Of a stretch of 52,437 nt of DNA, positions 42,053 through 49,377 are shown one piece after another. Within the stretch, counting starts at the first letter, position 1. Each line of letters begins with the position of its first letter. The stretch spans positions 1 to 52,437 of the forward strand of contig CAJURQ010000025.1 of NCBI GenBank assembly GCA_910588955.1, in the 5' to 3' direction. The position numbers were made by a program, and so were the translations under genes. The notes under the pieces are model-generated. The model was not told the origin of the DNA. It saw only the letters and a program-made list of their open reading frames with translations, and did no database searches. This DNA is from an uncultured Lachnospiraceae bacterium (GTDB lineage: Bacteria; Bacillota; Clostridia; Lachnospirales; Lachnospiraceae).

Positions 42053-42595
42053 ATGACCGCTAAAGATTGTATTGTAGGACGCAGAAGCATACGGAAATTC
42101 AAGGCAGACGCCGTTTCCCACGAGCTTTTAGCAGGGATCGTCGAAACCGCTTCCTACTCGCCGAGCTGGAAGCACACACAGATCACCCGCTACATTGCCG
42201 TGGAGGGCGCGTTAAAAGACAAGATAGCCAGAGAGTGCACCACCATGTATCCCCCCAACGGCGATATCATTGCGGCGGCTCCCGTGCTGATGGCTGTCAC
42301 CATTATCAAAAACCGCAGCGGTTTTGAGCGCGACGGTTCGTTCAGCACTCCCCGCGGCGACGGCTGGCAGATGTACGACGCCGGTATCGCATCCCAGAGC
42401 CTCTGCCTTGCGGCATACGAGCAGGGGCTTGGTTCCGTGATCCTCGGTCTTTTTGATCAGGCGCCTGTGGAGGCACTGTTACAGCTCCCCGAGGACAGAG
42501 AGCTGGTTGCCCTCATCCCGATCGGTTATCCCGATGAGACGCCCGTTGCACCCAGAAGGAAACCCGTGGAAGAATTGTTATCTTATCTATCATGA
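42053..42595 (+). CDS. Nitroreductase-family flavoprotein
   Basis: A compact 180-residue FMN-dependent oxidoreductase of the nitroreductase fold. GRRSIRKFKADAVS gives the FMN-phosphate contacts, ETASYSPSWKHTQITRYIAV follows, then the helix DAGIASQSLCLAAYEQGLGSVILG and the end LIPIGYPDETP. Such enzymes reduce nitro compounds, quinones or enones with NAD(P)H; the substrate is unknown. GGAGGA precedes the ATG. It has its own promoter and terminator. Confidence 0.9.
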   Translation: MTAKDCIVGRRSIRKFKADAVSHELLAGIVETASYSPSWKHTQITRYIAVEGALKDKIARECTTMYPPNGDIIAAAPVLMAVTIIKNRSGFERDGSFSTPRGDGWQMYDAGIASQSLCLAAYEQGLGSVILGLFDQAPVEALLQLPEDRELVALIPIGYPDETPVAPRRKPVEELLSYLS

Positions 42596-42598
42596 ACC

Positions 42599-42632
42599 AA
42601 AAAATAGAAGAGAATTTTCTCTTCTATTTTTT
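42599..42632 (+). terminator. Perfect terminator hairpin upstream of pyrB
   Basis: Arms 42599-42614 and 42617-42632 (AAATAGAAGAGAA / TTCTCTTCTATTT) pair without a mismatch and end in seven T. It lies after the nitroreductase stop and 33 bases before pyrB. A simple terminator is likely; a role as a pyr attenuator cannot be excluded. Confidence 0.8.
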
Positions 42633-42664
42633 TCGACCATACTGCAAAGGAGTGACGCATCTTT

Positions 42665-43579
42665 ATGAGACATTTAATGAACCCGCTTGACTTTTCCGTA
42701 GAGGAGCTGGACAAACTCTTCGATCTGGCAAATCGGATCGAGGCGGATCCGGCAAAGTACGCCCACGCCTGCGACGGCAAAAAACTGGCGACCTGCTTTT
42801 ACGAACCGAGCACGCGCACGCGCTTAAGTTTTGAAGCCGCCATGCTGAATCTGGGAGGACAGGTTCTCGGCTTTTCCGACGCCGGGTCCTCGTCAGCCGC
42901 AAAAGGCGAGAGCGTTTCCGACACCATACGCATCATCTCCTGTTACGCGGATATCTGCGCCATGCGCCACCCCAAGGAGGGCGCGCCCATGGTGGCGGCG
43001 GAGCGTTCCGGCATCCCCGTGATCAACGCGGGGGACGGCGGGCACCAGCACCCCACCCAGACGCTGACGGACCTGCTCACCATCCGCTCCCTAAAGGGAA
43101 AACTCGGCGGCTTTACCATCGGTCTGTGCGGCGACCTGAAATTCGGCAGAACCGTACATTCCCTGATCAACGCGCTCGTCCGCTACGACGATATCCGCTT
43201 CATCTTCATCTCCCCCGGGGAGCTGAAAGTGCCCGACTACATCACGGACATGCTGACCGAAAAAAATATTCCCTACGAGGAGGTCATCCGTCTGGAAGAC
43301 TGTATGCCGGCTCTGGACCTGCTCTACATGACAAGAGTGCAGAAGGAACGTTTCTTCAACGAGGAAGACTATGTGAGACTGAAAGATTTCTATATTCTGG
43401 ACAAGGCAAAGCTGTCCGCGGCGAAAGAGGATATGCTGGTTCTCCATCCCCTGCCCCGTGTCAATGAGATTTCCGTGGAGGTGGACGACGATCCGAGAGC
43501 CGTCTATTTCAAACAGGCGCAGTACGGCGTCTATGTGAGAATGGCGCTCATATTGACACTTCTGGGCTTCGAAGACTAG
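42665..43579 (+). CDS. pyrB: Aspartate carbamoyltransferase, catalytic subunit
   Basis: Transfers the carbamoyl group to aspartate in de novo pyrimidine synthesis. The 304 residues match PyrB. Motifs: FYEPSTRTRLSFEAAM (carbamoyl phosphate site), SSSAAKGESVSDTIR, MRHPKEGAP, GDGGHQHPTQTLTDLLTI, YMTRVQKERF and VLHPLPRVNEI. The regulatory subunit follows 93 bases downstream, so a class B holoenzyme of the E. coli type is expected. AAGGAG lies 12 bases upstream, a slightly long distance. No clear promoter was found in the 69-base gap. Confidence 0.97.
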   Translation: MRHLMNPLDFSVEELDKLFDLANRIEADPAKYAHACDGKKLATCFYEPSTRTRLSFEAAMLNLGGQVLGFSDAGSSSAAKGESVSDTIRIISCYADICAMRHPKEGAPMVAAERSGIPVINAGDGGHQHPTQTLTDLLTIRSLKGKLGGFTIGLCGDLKFGRTVHSLINALVRYDDIRFIFISPGELKVPDYITDMLTEKNIPYEEVIRLEDCMPALDLLYMTRVQKERFFNEEDYVRLKDFYILDKAKLSAAKEDMLVLHPLPRVNEISVEVDDDPRAVYFKQAQYGVYVRMALILTLLGFED

Positions 43580-43672
43580 CCACAGCCAGTAACACGCGTT
43601 ATTATATTATGTCAGCGGACGCCGCTCCGGCTGCCATCATTTTATCACTCATAAAAAGGAAGGTACCGCCCT

Positions 43673-44110
43673 ATGTTAAATGTTGGAAAAATTGAGGAAG
43701 GCTTCGTGCTCGACCATATCGAGGCGGGCAAGAGCCTTGAAATCTATCATCACTTGAAACTGGACAAGCTGGACTGCACGGTGGCGATCATCAAGAACGC
43801 CCGCAGCAATAAGATGGGAAAAAAGGATATCCTGAAGGTGGAGTGCGATATCAACACACTGAATCTGGATATCCTTGCCGTGATCGATCACAACATCACC
43901 GTCAACGTCATCAAGGACGGTAAGATCGTGGATAAAAAGGAGCTTGTTCTCCCCCGCGAAATTCACAACGTACTGAAATGCAAAAATCCGCGTTGCATCA
44001 CTTCCATTGAACAGGAACTGCCGCACATCTTCGTGCTGGCAGACGAAGAGAAGGAAATCTACCGCTGCAAATACTGCGAAGAAAAGGCGGGCAACTCCTC
44101 TACGTGGTAA
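43673..44110 (+). CDS. pyrI: Aspartate carbamoyltransferase, regulatory subunit
   Basis: A 145-residue PyrI that binds allosteric nucleotides and the catalytic chains. The N-terminal nucleotide domain shows GFVLDHIEAGKSLEIYHHL. The C-terminal zinc site has four cysteines in the expected spacing: CKNPRC and, 23 residues on, CKYC. AAGGAAGG lies before the ATG. Its 3' end overlaps that of the convergent HD-GYP gene by 11 bases. Confidence 0.97.
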   Translation: MLNVGKIEEGFVLDHIEAGKSLEIYHHLKLDKLDCTVAIIKNARSNKMGKKDILKVECDINTLNLDILAVIDHNITVNVIKDGKIVDKKELVLPREIHNVLKCKNPRCITSIEQELPHIFVLADEEKEIYRCKYCEEKAGNSSTW

Positions 44111-44861
44111 ACGCCCCTCTGCTCTCTGCTTTCTCCTCAAGCTCTCCTCTGGCTTCCCGCAGGCAGTCGAGGAGCTTGGGAGAAAACTGACCGCAATCTC
44201 CGCGCATAATCATATCGTACGCCTCCGCGGTCGTGTACGCGCTCTTGTAGCAGCGCTCGCTGACCAGCGCGTCGTAGACGTCCGCCAGAGAGACGATCTG
44301 CGCGGAAACGGGAATCTCTTCCCCTCCTAGCCCTTCCGGATAGCCCCCGCCGTCGTAACGCTCGTGATGATACCGGCAGATCTCGTAACTCACCCTGCCG
44401 TACTCCCCCTCCTGTATGTCCCCCAGCATAGCAATGATTTCACACCCTTTTGTTGTATGCGTCTTCATCACCTCAAATTCCTGCGCCGTGAGCCTTCCGG
44501 GCTTTAACAGAATAGCGTCCGGGATCGCGATTTTCCCCACATCATGCAAAGCAGCCGCCGCTGTAATCACATCGACGGCTGCTTTATCCAGCTCGTATTC
44601 CGGGCATACCTTTGCCAAATGCACCGCAAGGATTCTCGTGAAATCCTTCACGCGCTTCACATGATCGCCCGACTCCAGATTGCGGAACTCCACCACATTG
44701 CTCATGGTTTCCAGAATCCGTTCATTCATGCGCTGCAGCTCCCGCGCCTGCTGACGCAGCACGCTGGTCTGCAGCTTTACCAGTTCTTCCAAATGGCGTT
44801 TTGTGTAAAGCGTCCCGCCATCCTTATCATTCGTGCGTGAAACTACGCCCGAATTGTTCAT
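44100..44861 (-). CDS. Stand-alone HD-GYP domain phosphodiesterase
   Basis: A 253-residue protein with a short N-terminal coiled coil (about 20-55) and an HD-GYP domain (about 60-235): AALHDVGKIAIPDAILLKPG, then HHERYDGGGYPEGLGGEEIPVSAQIV and ADVYDALVSERCYK. All metal ligands appear intact, so hydrolysis of c-di-GMP or a related dinucleotide is likely. Unlike most relatives it lacks a receiver or PAS domain. It starts 14 bases after the pnp stop and should be co-transcribed with rpsO-pnp. Its site is weak (GAGA), implying low expression. Confidence 0.88.
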   Translation of the reverse strand: MNNSGVVSRTNDKDGGTLYTKRHLEELVKLQTSVLRQQARELQRMNERILETMSNVVEFRNLESGDHVKRVKDFTRILAVHLAKVCPEYELDKAAVDVITAAAALHDVGKIAIPDAILLKPGRLTAQEFEVMKTHTTKGCEIIAMLGDIQEGEYGRVSYEICRYHHERYDGGGYPEGLGGEEIPVSAQIVSLADVYDALVSERCYKSAYTTAEAYDMIMRGDCGQFSPKLLDCLREARGELEEKAESRGAFTT

Positions 44862-44875
44862 GATTGTCTCGCTTT

Positions 44876-46966
44876 CTAAATTTGTGCCACATCCTTCATG
44901 GAGAAGCTGATTCTGCCCATCTTATCCTTGCCGAGGCATACCACCGTCACCTTGTCGCCGAGGGTGAGCACATCCTCCACGCGGTTGATTCTCTCCTTCG
45001 CGATCTTGGAGATGTGAACCATACCCTCCTTGCCCGGTGCGAACTCGATGAACGCGCCGAACTCCTTAATGCTCACTACCGTGCCCTGGAAGATCTGTCC
45101 TTCCTCGAAGTCCGTGGTAATCATCTTAATCATATCCACAGCCTTGTCCATCATCTCGTGCTCCGTGCCGCAGACGGAAACCTGTCCCTCGTCGTTGATA
45201 TCGATCTTCACGCCCGTGCGCGCGATAATCTCATTGATCGTCTTGCCGCGCTGCCCAACCACATCGCCGATCTTCTCGGGATCGATCTGGAGGGAGATAA
45301 TCTTGGGCGCATAAGGACCAACCTCCTTACGGGGTGCGGAAATCGCAGGACTCATGCAGTTTGCCATAATGAACTCTCTCGCCTCACGGCATCTGCCGAT
45401 GGCGCCCTCCACGATAGGCTTCGTCAGACCGTGGATCTTGATATCCATCTGGATCGCCGTGATACCGTCGTGCGTGCCTGTCACCTTAAAGTCCATATCG
45501 CCGAAGAAGTCTTCCAGACCCTGAATATCTGTCAGCAGTACGAAATCGTCGTCCGTCTCGCCCGTCACCAGACCGCAGGAGATACCTGCAACCATCTTCT
45601 TAATCGGCACACCCGCCGCCATCAGGGACATGCAGGACGCACAGGTGGAAGCCATAGAGGTAGATCCGTTAGACTCAAAAGTCTCCGACACGGTACGGAT
45701 TGCGTAAGGGAACTCCTCCTCTGAGGGAAGTACCGGCAGTAACGCCCTCTCCGCCAGCGCGCCGTGACCGATCTCTCTTCTGCCCGGACCTCTGCTCACC
45801 TTCGTCTCGCCTACGGAGTAGGACGGGAAGTTGTAGTGGTGCATATATCTCTTACCCGTGATGTTCGGGTCTAAGCCGTCCACCTTCTGAAGTTCAGAAA
45901 GCGGAGCCAGCGTACATACGTTGCAGATCTGCGTCTGTCCTCTCGTAAACATGGCGGAACCGTGCACTCTCGGAATGATGTCCACCTCCGCAGCCAGCGG
46001 GCGGATCTGGTCTAACGCCCTGCCGTCGGGACGCTTGTGATCCTTTAAGATCATCTTGCGAACCGTCTTTTTCTGGTACTGGTATACTGCCTCGCCGAGC
46101 ACCGCCAAATACTCCTCGTTCTCCGCAAAAGCCTCCTCCAGCTTCGCAGTGACATTCTTGATATTCTCCTCGCGCACCTGCTTTTCATCGGTGAAGACAG
46201 CCTTTTCCATCTCCTCGGGCGGCACGATCTTCTTCATGTCCTCAAACATCTGCTCGGGAACCGCGCAGCTCTCATAGGTGTGCTTCGGCTTGCCCACTTC
46301 CGCAACGATCTGGCTGATAAAGGCAATCAATGTCTGATTTACCTCGTGCGCCTTGTAGATCGCCTCAAGCACCTTTGCCTCCGGCACTTCGTTGGCGCCC
46401 GCCTCGATCATCATCACCTTCTCCGCAGTGGAAGCCACGGTCATCTTCAAATCGCCCTTGTCCCACTGTTCTTGGGAAGGATTGACGATCAGCTCGCCGT
46501 CCACCATACCCATCTGCGTCATCGCGCAGGGACCCGCGAAGGGGATGTCCGAGATACATGTCGCGATCGCCGTACCGATCATTGCCACCAGCTCCGGACG
46601 GCACGCAGGGTCAACGCTCATAACCAGATTGTTCAAGGTCACGTCGTTGCGGTAGTCCTTCGGGAATAAAGGTCTCATCGGACGGTCAATCACGCGGCTC
46701 GTGAGAATCGCATTCTCGGAGGGCTTGCCCTCTCTCTTGTTGAAGCCGCCGGGTATCTTGCCTACGGAATAAAACTTCTCCTCATACTCCACGCTGCACG
46801 GGAAGAAATCAATGCCGTCCCTCGGTTTATCGGAGGCCGTAGCCGTGGATAACACGGTGGTCTCGCCATACTGCATGAAAGCGCAGCCGTTTGCCTGTTT
46901 GCCGACTCTGCCGATGTCCACCCGAAGGGTACGCCCGGCGAGTTCTAAGGTGTAACTCTTGTACAT
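44876..46966 (-). CDS. pnp: Polyribonucleotide nucleotidyltransferase
   Basis: A 3'-5' phosphorolytic exoribonuclease of about 696 residues. It has two RNase PH cores (GRTLRVDIGRVGKQANG, DRPMRPLFPKDYRN in the first; GRALDQIRPLAAEVD, HGSAMFTRGQTQ in the second). A KH domain follows (KIGDVVGQRGKTINEIIARTG) and a C-terminal S1 domain (GTVVSIKEFGAFIEFAPGKEGMVHIS). I start at ATG 46966 because AGGAGA lies at good spacing and MYKSYTLELAGRTL is the normal start; the longer frame adds 22 residues of leader. It lies downstream of rpsO with two hairpins between. Confidence 0.97.
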   Translation of the reverse strand: MYKSYTLELAGRTLRVDIGRVGKQANGCAFMQYGETTVLSTATASDKPRDGIDFFPCSVEYEEKFYSVGKIPGGFNKREGKPSENAILTSRVIDRPMRPLFPKDYRNDVTLNNLVMSVDPACRPELVAMIGTAIATCISDIPFAGPCAMTQMGMVDGELIVNPSQEQWDKGDLKMTVASTAEKVMMIEAGANEVPEAKVLEAIYKAHEVNQTLIAFISQIVAEVGKPKHTYESCAVPEQMFEDMKKIVPPEEMEKAVFTDEKQVREENIKNVTAKLEEAFAENEEYLAVLGEAVYQYQKKTVRKMILKDHKRPDGRALDQIRPLAAEVDIIPRVHGSAMFTRGQTQICNVCTLAPLSELQKVDGLDPNITGKRYMHHYNFPSYSVGETKVSRGPGRREIGHGALAERALLPVLPSEEEFPYAIRTVSETFESNGSTSMASTCASCMSLMAAGVPIKKMVAGISCGLVTGETDDDFVLLTDIQGLEDFFGDMDFKVTGTHDGITAIQMDIKIHGLTKPIVEGAIGRCREAREFIMANCMSPAISAPRKEVGPYAPKIISLQIDPEKIGDVVGQRGKTINEIIARTGVKIDINDEGQVSVCGTEHEMMDKAVDMIKMITTDFEEGQIFQGTVVSIKEFGAFIEFAPGKEGMVHISKIAKERINRVEDVLTLGDKVTVVCLGKDKMGRISFSMKDVAQI

Positions 46967-47100
46967 AATCTTCTCTCCTTCTTCTCTCTTCTCTTTACTC
47001 TCGTTCATCACGCACCACTTGTAAAATCGCATGTTCCATGCTCTCCGCTGCTGCGCAGCTTCTTTTACTCGTAAACGGGCGCTCCCTCAGCCCTTCAACC

Positions 47101-47136
47101 ATATGACAAATTCGTGCAAGCACGATTTGCCATATA
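47101..47136 (-). other. Hairpin in the rpsO-pnp gap (distal)
   Basis: ATATGACAAATTCGTGC pairs with GCACGATTTGCCATAT with one mismatch and one bulge around a 2-base turn. It lies in the pnp leader; a role in pnp mRNA processing or autocontrol is plausible. Confidence 0.55.
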
Positions 47137-47173
47137 GTTTCGGTCTGGATGAACTGTTATAATTATATGAGAA

Positions 47174-47214
47174 GAGCGGATTTAGGGTCGGACCTGCCAA
47201 CCCTATCTCCGCTC
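47174..47214 (-). other. Long hairpin between rpsO and pnp (probable RNase processing site)
   Basis: On the minus strand GAGCGGA pairs with TCCGCTC and, after a 2x2 internal loop, TAGGGTTGG with CCGACCCTA around CAGGT. No T tract follows, so it is unlikely to be a simple terminator. In E. coli the rpsO-pnp gap holds hairpins cut by RNase III; this matches in position and shape. Confidence 0.6.
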
Positions 47215-47225
47215 ATCATCCCTTA

Positions 47226-47492
47226 TTATTTACGAAGTCCAAGTCTCTCGATCAGTGCACGATATCTCTCGATATCTTTCTCTTTCAGATAGCCGAGCAG
47301 TCCGCGTCTCTGACCTACCATCTTCAGAAGTCCTCTTCTGGAATGATGGTCCTTCGGATTTTCCTTCAGATGCTCTGTCAGCTCCTGGATTCTCGCCGTC
47401 AGAACCGCTACCTGTACCTCCGGCGAACCGGTGTCGCCCTCGGATCTTGCATACTCTTTGATAATCGCTGTCTTCTTTTCCTTAGAAATCAT
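47226..47492 (-). CDS. rpsO: 30S ribosomal protein S15
   Basis: An 88-residue primary 16S rRNA-binding protein. The sequence is canonical: ARSEGDTGSPEVQVAVLTARI, LTEHLKENPKDHHSRRGLLKMVGQRRGLL and LKEKDIERYRALIERLGLRK. AAAGGAG lies before the ATG. It heads the rpsO-pnp-HD-GYP transcript from a clear promoter and has a leader of about 95 bases. Confidence 0.98.
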   Translation of the reverse strand: MISKEKKTAIIKEYARSEGDTGSPEVQVAVLTARIQELTEHLKENPKDHHSRRGLLKMVGQRRGLLGYLKEKDIERYRALIERLGLRK

Positions 47493-47588
47493 AATTTCTC
47501 CTTTCCTTCAGGGGGCTGCCCTGATAACCGCCTGACACCAAGAAGGGGTCGGAGTGTCCCGCCTCTGCGTGTCGGCTGAAATTCATAC
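47493..47588 (-). promoter_or_regulatory. rpsO leader, candidate S15 autoregulatory RNA
   Basis: The GC-rich leader between the promoter and rpsO contains a TCAGGG / CCCTGA hairpin close to the ribosome binding site and pairable GACAC / GTGTC segments further up. S15 represses its own translation through leader structures in several bacteria. The fold here is an inference by eye. Confidence 0.45.
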
Positions 47589-47594
47589 CGTCAT

Positions 47595-47623
47595 ATTCTA
47601 CCACAGTGTTTCTGCATTGTAAA
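47595..47623 (-). promoter_or_regulatory. rpsO promoter
   Basis: Minus-strand TTTACA (47618-47623), 17 bases, TAGAAT (47595-47600), about 100 bases upstream of the S15 start. Confidence 0.75.
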
Positions 47624-47638
47624 GCCTGTTTTATTGGT

Positions 47639-48850
47639 TTATTTATCTATCACTGTATATTTATCCGTTTCCTTCCTACATACCATTTTGATTCCTAAAG
47701 TCCCCAGCCCGAAAAGAGTTACCGCCAGTTCTCTGTATTCAAGCCACGGATGAATAGCGGTATGATTTCTGACCATAAAATAATATATAAATGGCAATAG
47801 TGCGACCACAAATACCGGAATAAGAGAAAATGCTTTTTCCCCGTTTAAAGATATGGCATACCTTTCCCTCCAAATATACCCGCCAGCCACCACAAGCGGT
47901 AATATGAGCATAATCCACATTGGCGGCTCATTTATGGCATCCCATATACATTTCAAGACATAGCCATATGTCAGCTCTACATCACTGTATGTTCCTGTTG
48001 TTCTATATTTAACTGAATCCATTCCTTCGGCAATAGCATTATATCCGGTCAGCAGCCATGTCATAACCCACTTGCCAATCCACATGCCCGCATACCCTGA
48101 CATCCAAAAAAACAAGGACTTTCCTACAACAACCATTCCCTTTTTCCAATGCAGCTCTTCCACTATAAGAAAAGCCAGCAACGGAATTCCAATCGCTACC
48201 AGAGGGTAGGTGAAGAAATCCATAAAAGCTGTAAGCATCCCATTAAGCGCAAACAGGTATTTCCATCTTTCTTTCTGTTTTACCCATTCCCTCTCCCTCA
48301 AAAAAAGATAGGTAAACAGCATCATAATAATATAAATATCTGCATCCTGAAAAGTTAAAACCGTTGTAACAGGGTTGATAAACAATACCACTGCCGTAAA
48401 TAAAACGGCATACAGAAAATCTCTCTTTCCAAATTCATACAGACATAGTGAAAATAAGAGCATCTGCACGACCATCATCAAGACTTTCAGTTCTCCGACC
48501 GTAAAAAAGACAAGTCCGGGAATCAGATAAACCAAATATCCGTGCCAGTAACGGGAATAATCTACCGTTTTCCCCCCTGTCGGACCATCGGCTAAAAACC
48601 TGACCAGACTGCCAACCATACCTTCTTCTTCATAATAAACATAGGAATTCAGCATTGCATTTTTCGTGCTGCTGTCATAAGGACGATACAATGCATTATT
48701 GAGCATAATAGATTCTGTAAAATTAGATAGACCTGTATAAGCTGTATTTCCAGACCAGTCATTGATCATCTGCGTCGTATATAACGGAACAGATTCCCCT
48801 GCATGCTTATATATTCTTCCTGTTGGTGCAGCATACAGAAAAATCATCAA
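47639..48850 (-). CDS. Polytopic membrane protein, 5' end frameshifted at a G8 tract
   Basis: As read, 403 residues from a TTG at 48850, with about eight hydrophobic segments and an extracytoplasmic loop between the first two. The block YSRYWHGYLVYLIPGL resembles uncharacterised Firmicute membrane proteins of glycosyltransferase-like topology; no catalytic motif is certain. The natural start is probably GTG 48938, two bases after the upstream stop, with AGGAG before it. That frame reads through LRVGKRVSEYVKLVVLVGG and joins this one as VIIATLLMIFLY only if the run of eight G (plus-strand C, 48868-48875) is one base shorter. The DNA is AT-richer than its neighbours, suggesting transfer. Real frameshift, phase variation and sequencing error are all open. 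Confidence 0.7.
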   Translation of the reverse strand: MMIFLYAAPTGRIYKHAGESVPLYTTQMINDWSGNTAYTGLSNFTESIMLNNALYRPYDSSTKNAMLNSYVYYEEEGMVGSLVRFLADGPTGGKTVDYSRYWHGYLVYLIPGLVFFTVGELKVLMMVVQMLLFSLCLYEFGKRDFLYAVLFTAVVLFINPVTTVLTFQDADIYIIMMLFTYLFLREREWVKQKERWKYLFALNGMLTAFMDFFTYPLVAIGIPLLAFLIVEELHWKKGMVVVGKSLFFWMSGYAGMWIGKWVMTWLLTGYNAIAEGMDSVKYRTTGTYSDVELTYGYVLKCIWDAINEPPMWIMLILPLVVAGGYIWRERYAISLNGEKAFSLIPVFVVALLPFIYYFMVRNHTAIHPWLEYRELAVTLFGLGTLGIKMVCRKETDKYTVIDK

Positions 48851-48940
48851 AAGAGTGGCAATTATTACCCCCCCCTACCAAAACTACTAATTTAACATAT
48901 TCCGATACTCTTTTCCCTACACGTAATTTAAATCGCACTA

Positions 48941-49297
48941 TCACCCTTCTCCTATCCTTTTCATAATTTCATCATACTGCCCGTACATCTTCTGCACCTC
49001 GTTTTCCAAGATATAATAATGTCGCACATAAGGGACTAACAGCACGAGAAACGCCGTCATCACGAGAAGCAGGCTTCCCGCGCCCTCTGTTTCGAGAGCC
49101 ATCAGCAGAAACGCCAGTCCTGCGGACAGTACCGCAAACAGGGCAAAAATCACCGTGACAATCAGATGGACCAGCCTCTCATGCTGGAAAAATCCTATCT
49201 GCACGAGATGTTCCTCCCGAATCCGTCCCCAGTCGGCGTTCTCCCGCAAAAGCAGGTCGTCCATATATTTTCGATATGTTAAAATACGTTTCTCCAT
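48941..49297 (-). CDS. Small membrane protein with two transmembrane segments
   Basis: About 118 residues: a charged N-terminal helix (EKRILTYRKYMDDLLLRENADWGRIREEHL), two hydrophobic segments (LIVTVIFALFAVLSAGLAFLL and LLLVMTAFLVLLVPYV) and a charged tail. Both ends should be cytoplasmic. ATG 49297 is chosen because AAGGG lies five bases upstream; a TTG at 49315 is weaker. It precedes the frameshifted membrane protein gene by two bases, so the two were probably one operon. No family recognised. Confidence 0.75.
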   Translation of the reverse strand: MEKRILTYRKYMDDLLLRENADWGRIREEHLVQIGFFQHERLVHLIVTVIFALFAVLSAGLAFLLMALETEGAGSLLLVMTAFLVLLVPYVRHYYILENEVQKMYGQYDEIMKRIGEG

Positions 49298-49377
49298 CTT
49301 TTCCCTTGTTCTCAAACATGCTATCCCGACATGCGCACACAGAATGTCCGATTCTGCTCCAAAGCCTTCGCGCCGCC

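Noticed and set aside
43586..43606. AACACGCGTTATTATATTA motif, loosely similar to stretches near 31872, 37197, 38080 and 50495
   Set aside because: The words share only short AT-rich cores around ACATG or ACGCG with varying spacing; no consistent repeat or placement could be established.
44864..45724. Plus-strand frame opposite pnp
   Set aside because: Shadow of a strongly conserved gene.
49336..49360. CAGAATGTCCGATTCTG hairpin upstream of the small membrane protein gene
   Set aside because: Only 6 bp, no T tract, and not clearly related to the GAGAATGCC repeat family.
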